Of a stretch of 64,000 bases of DNA, positions 59,771-64,000 are shown in pieces. The first letter of the stretch is position 1. Each line of letters begins with the position of its first letter. The notes under the pieces are model-generated. The model searched no databases and was not told where the DNA came from. It saw only the letters and a program-made list of their open reading frames with translations. Origin of the DNA: Gossypium raimondii (Eukaryota > Streptophyta > Magnoliopsida > Malvales > Malvaceae); NCBI RefSeq assembly GCF_025698545.1, contig NC_068576.1, positions 49,262,390 through 49,326,389 on the forward strand. The letters run 5' to 3'. The position numbers and the translations under genes are program-made.

Positions 59771-59881
59771 ACCGGCACTTAGCCTGCTAGGCTTATAGCC
59801 TGATTCCAATCACCGGCACTTAGCCTGCTAGGTTTATAACCTGATTCAGATCACCGGCACTTAGCCTGCTAGGTTTATAAC
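59771..59881. repeat. Tandem repeat in LTR (caccggcacttagcctgctagg units), left portion
   Basis: Units of about 41 bases; two full units and the start of a third lie here, and the array resumes at 62263–62350 after the inserted LTR, for about five units in all. Confidence 0.9.
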
Positions 59882-62262
59882 TGCAATGACTCATTTTCAG
59901 TAAATCGGAATAGTGGTTTCGTAACCACAAATCCGAGCTAGAAAGAAAACTTATTTTAATATTGTAGTATGGTCTATATTATGATAGGAAGGTTGCATGA
60001 AAATTTTGATAATAAAACTGTATTGATTATATGGTAAAATTTATTTAAATAGATTAAATAAAAAATGCATTACCGGGACTTTGTTCCTAAGAATCGATTT
60101 GTAAATATTTATTATAAATATTTACTAAGTTAGTTGTGTGTCTAATTATGTTTTGACTAGGAGAATTTGATGTAATTAGAAGTAATTAGGAAAAGGGATT
60201 AGATTGAAATAAGTGTGAAAGTTTAATTATAAATTAAAGAAAGTTAAAAGGACCAAATAGGCAATTATGCCTTTTCTAAAATTGAGGCGGCATAACAAAT
60301 GAAATATCTAAGATATTTTTTAATTTAAGTTATATATATTATATATTATGTTGTTTAATTAATAAGTAAGTTATTATATTATATTATTATTATATATATA
60401 AAACAAAAGAAAAGAAATGAAAAGAAAGAAATAGAATAGAATTCGAAACGGAATAGGGGAGAAACAGGGAGAAAGAAAGAAAGAAAAAAGTAAAGAAGAA
60501 AATTAGGGTTTTAAGGTTCAATTTCAAATTGGTAAGTCAAATTAAGTCCTTTTCTTGAAATTTTGAGTTTTTATGATTCTAGATTAAAATATTAGTAGGT
60601 ATATGTTGAAAATTTGAAAGTTAGTAGAATTTTTTTATGTAGTTTATATTGAATTAGTGGATGAATTAGAGATTGAATTGATGGAAATTCAAACTAGAAT
60701 TGGGAAAAAGATTAAATTGAGAAATAGGTTATAAATTTAATGTAAAATTGTAAGAAATTGAAATTAAGGTTTATTAGTGAAAATTTGAGAGTTAAGTCAA
60801 GTTGTAAGTAGAATTTAAGTAAAAATAAGGTATAGATTGTGATAGAAATAGAAATAATTTTAGTTATGAATTAAATTGAAATATTAGCTAAGGTAAGAAA
60901 TTATGAAATTATTATATCATATATGTTTATTCTTATTAAATCATATAGGAAAGTTATTTGATTGTTTTTCTAATATATAAATGTTATGTGTTTTATATGA
61001 AATTGAAGAGAAAGAAAAGAAAGGAAAAGACCTAATTGAAGAAAAAGGAAAAGAGAAGGCTAAGGGGTGAAGGAAGATATCATCTCAACCTTTTGTTGTA
61101 AGTACTACAAGGTTATTTTTATTTTAAATTATTTTATTTAAATGCCTATATTATAGTATAGAATTATTTAGAAATAAAATAAAATAAAGTAAAATAAAAG
61201 ATTATGGAACTATGAAATTTGTAAAGAAAATTATAGATGGAAAGTATATAGTGGTATATTGATTGAACATTAAGAAAATATTGTGACAAAAGTATATATA
61301 TGTGAAAATGGTGTGATAATTGTGAATTGTGAAATGTGCCTTAAATTGTAATGATGGAGAAATGAGAAATCTTTTTCGAAATAATTCTATAAAGTATTTA
61401 ATTGAATGAGATTCAGTTTTAATGCCCAAGTAGATGGAATTTAGAACTACCAGGATATTAGTGGCATGCCATTAAGGAACTTTAGCGCGCTCTTTGATTA
61501 TTAGCACGTTAGTGCTCTCTGACTACTAGAACGTTGGTGCTCTCTGATTTTAGCACGTCAGTGCTCTCTGTTTAGCACATCTGTTAGCACATCTGTGCTC
61601 TCTGTATAGCACTTTAGTGCTCTCTGTTCATTAGTGCATACCAATGCACCTCTGTATTTGTTCCGTATATCCGGTGTGTTTTATAAAATCTACTTTGGGC
61701 TAAGATTATGATTTGTGGATAAAAGCGAATCATTAAAATGCTAAGGTAAGTTTTATGAAGCTTATGCGTACGTAAATACGTAATAACAGAAAGAGTTTGA
61801 CATATTTTGTTTATATTTGTTTATCTGTTTATTTCTTGTAGTGCTTACTAAGCCTTCACCGGCTTAACGCGTTTAATTTTAACGCGTAGGTACAGTTTGT
61901 CTCGAAGAGGTAAAGTCAAGATAGAAGATCTCTCATCTCATCACATCCTCAAGAGCTTTAAAAGTAGGTACCATATTTTGAATTAAAATGACATGTACAT
62001 AGACAGTCAGTTATGCTTCCATGTGTTAGGAACTAAAATGTAAACTCTTGGACTTCTATCTATTTTTAAGTACTTTTCGTATTTTGGTATATATATGAAA
62101 TGAATTAGTAAAACTATATGTATGTTTGCAAATATGGTTGGTAAGTTAAAATGCTATGTATAAATGTTTTAATTAAACAATATCTAGCTATAACCGTTTG
62201 GCACCAAATGTAATAGCCTTATACTGGGTCAGTACGATTAGACCAGGTATAGGGTTGTTACA
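59882..62262 (+). mobile_element. Solo LTR (2381 bp) in opposite orientation, TSD ATAAC
   Basis: It reads tgcaatgactc at 59882 and gggttgttaca ending at 62262. Flanks ATAAC at 59877–59881 and 62263–62267 are identical. The host tandem array is continuous when the element is removed (ggtttataac then ctgattcaga). The 5' part holds agtggtttcgtaaccacaaa, the same kind of sequence found complemented at the far end of the other LTRs, so this LTR lies on the + strand while its host lies on the minus strand. Confidence 0.93.
61485..61655. repeat. Tandem palindromic repeat in LTR (tagcacgttagtgctctctg units)
   Basis: Six or seven units of about 20–25 bases, each with the inverted pair AGCAC…GTGCT. 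It is the counterpart, in this subfamily, of the arrays in the other LTRs. Confidence 0.85.
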
Positions 62263-62350
62263 ATAACCTGATTCAGATCACCGGCACTTAGCCTGCTAGA
62301 CTTAAAGTCCGAATTATTTCACCGGTCTTAAGCCTGCTAGGTTTTAAACC
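62263..62350. repeat. Tandem repeat in LTR (caccggcacttagcctgctagg units), right portion
   Basis: Continuation of the array at 59771–59881. The last units are more diverged (caccggtcttaagcctgcta). Confidence 0.85.
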
Positions 62351-62542
62351 TGAAAATTTCAATTTCACATATACAAAATACTCCTCAAGTAATTCATTAA
62401 ATAAAACACATAATTGTAAAAGATCATATTCAAACCTAAGAGAATTTATAAAATCCTATCTTCAATTCAATTCAAATTTCTATAAATTGTATGCGCACAC
62501 ATATATTCACATACCTTACTACTTAACTAATTTCAATACAAG

Positions 62543-62587
<45 letters not shown>

Positions 62588-64000
62588 CCTATTCAAACTA
62601 ACTATACATATAAATTTGTACGTATTCAATGCTACCCATATATATATATATATGTAAACTTAACATCCATATCTTGAGATATGTTTAAGACCTATTCGAA
62701 TGTATACATATATGTTTCAACTCACATTTAAACACTTATTCAAATTTACCTAAGCATATGCAATATACACACTTTTAATCCATCCCAAAAGTTATACATG
62801 AATGTACATGTATATGTTCGAATCTTATGTTTACATTTACATTTCTCATATCATCAAATATTTTCAAATAAAAACATAAACATATAGATATATATTTAAA
62901 TATTCAAACAATGTATATATATATATATTTATCTATATACCATTCAGTAACTATATTAAATTCCAAAACTTATATAAGCATATATCCATTTAGCCGAACA
63001 TAGCTTATACACAATTTCTATCCATATTTCAAATCTATTCAACCAAAGTATACTTGATTATAAATCAATAATAATTCAATATAGATTCGTACACACATTT
63101 ATATACTAATTTAGTTCTATTTATAAGCTAGTAGACTTACCTCAGACGATGGAAAATCGAAGTCGGACGTTTATTCGACTATTTTGGCTTTTCCTCGATC
63201 TAACTCCGATTTCTTTGGTTCTCGATCTAAATATATTCAAAATGAGATAATTTATTTATTAACACATTCAATTTAGTCCAAAAACACATAATTTGGCAAA
63301 TTACTATTTTGCCCCTAATATTTACACTTTTTGCAATTTACTCCCTATTGCATAAAACACAAATTACACAAAATTTGCCCATACCACACAAGGGCCGAAT
63401 ATTAATGGTTCTCATACAAGTCCACACATTTCATTTATTTCACATTTTAGTACCCCAAAAATTTAATTTCACAATTTAGCCCTATTTACTCAATTTCACT
63501 AAAAATTCAAAGACAAAACATTTTAACCTAACACCTATATTTCATATTTCATCAACTAACATCACATATCACAAGTTATCATCAATGGAAAAACACAAAA
63601 TAATCAACAATTTCAAAAATTCAAGCATGGGTCTTGTAGTATACAAAGCAACGATCTCAAAAACATAAAAATTATCAAAAACCGAAACCAAAACACACCT
63701 TAATTTTCAATGGGAATTACCGAAACCCTAAAAGCCATTGATGAATTCTCCCAAGCTTAACATTCGGCCAAGGTAAGAATGTTTTGTTGTTTTTTTTTAT
63801 GCTTTCTTTACTTATTTTAATTATATGACATAATTTAATAAATTACTAAGTTAACCTTATATAATAAATATATAAAACATATATATAAAGGACAATGTTG
63901 TCATATGTCACCCACTAACTATATTTTGGTCTAATTACACCTTTAGACCTCTCACTTAAAAAGACAACAACAAATAGACACTTTCATATTTAACCATTAA

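Larger units (their letters stand above)
59023..64000 (-). repeat. LTR of the TGTAACACCC family, cut by the right edge and split by another LTR
   Basis: It starts TGTAACACCCCTAACCC at 59023 and still continues at 64000, where the sequence resembles the last third of the other LTRs. 59882–62262 is a later insertion. About 2.6 kb of the LTR proper is visible. The left flank (ctctggtatcaccatgga) could be a decayed primer-binding site or host sequence; I cannot tell whether this is a solo LTR or part of a full element. Confidence 0.8.

Noticed and set aside
1-64000. CRISPR arrays, bacterial operons, phage or virus-derived systems
   Set aside because: No array of direct repeats with unique spacers, no Shine–Dalgarno-linked gene clusters, and no viral coding sequence; everything fits plant nuclear DNA.

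Overview
This window is nuclear DNA of a dicot plant: spliced genes with GT–AG introns, AT-rich gene-poor stretches, and heavy loading with LTR retrotransposons. The long LTRs beginning TGTAACACCC and ending TGTTACA are of a kind I associate with cotton (Gossypium). That genus call is inference from memory of the repeat style and was not searched.

Layout. 1–5494: the 5' part of a minus-strand LTR retrotransposon whose 5.3 kb 'LTR' is really one LTR with a second LTR of the same family inserted in it. 5.5–10.3 kb: intergenic, with a tRNA-derived SINE-like patch and a 1.5 kb foldback element. 10.4–13.3 kb (-): six-exon STK16/PK3-type protein kinase. 15.8–21.3 kb (+): eleven-coding-exon TTM1/TTM2-type protein (uridine-kinase-like P-loop domain, CYTH domain, C-terminal membrane anchor). 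21.9–23.7 kb (-): decayed NHP2 (H/ACA snoRNP L7Ae protein) relic. 26.3–27.5 kb (+): strictosidine synthase-like protein. 29.1–29.6 kb: Copia-type solo LTR. 29.9–30.4 kb (+): intronless four-EF-hand calmodulin-like protein. 32.9–33.7 kb (+): intronless MIZ1/DUF617 protein. 34–47 kb: gene-poor, with MITEs, LTRs and a broken Gypsy-type gag. 47.4–48.5 kb (-): bL19 ribosomal protein relic with two lesions. 48.5–53.5 kb (-): Copia element with both LTRs, a perfect TSD and a broken polyprotein. 54.4–58.6 kb: LINE relic split by a solo LTR. 59.0–64.0 kb: another long LTR, itself split by an oppositely oriented solo LTR.

Four intact single-locus genes stand out: kinase, TTM, calmodulin-like and MIZ1-like, with the strictosidine synthase-like gene also open throughout. 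They do not form a pathway; they are ordinary neighbours on a plant chromosome. Three insertions carry perfect 5 bp target-site duplications at both ends of a solo LTR and one at the ends of a two-LTR element, so the order of insertion can be read directly.

I found no sign of a new enzymatic or defence system. The most informative observations are the nested insertions with their TSDs, the palindromic tandem arrays that differ between LTR subfamilies, the asymmetric foldback element, and the two decayed housekeeping genes (NHP2, bL19).
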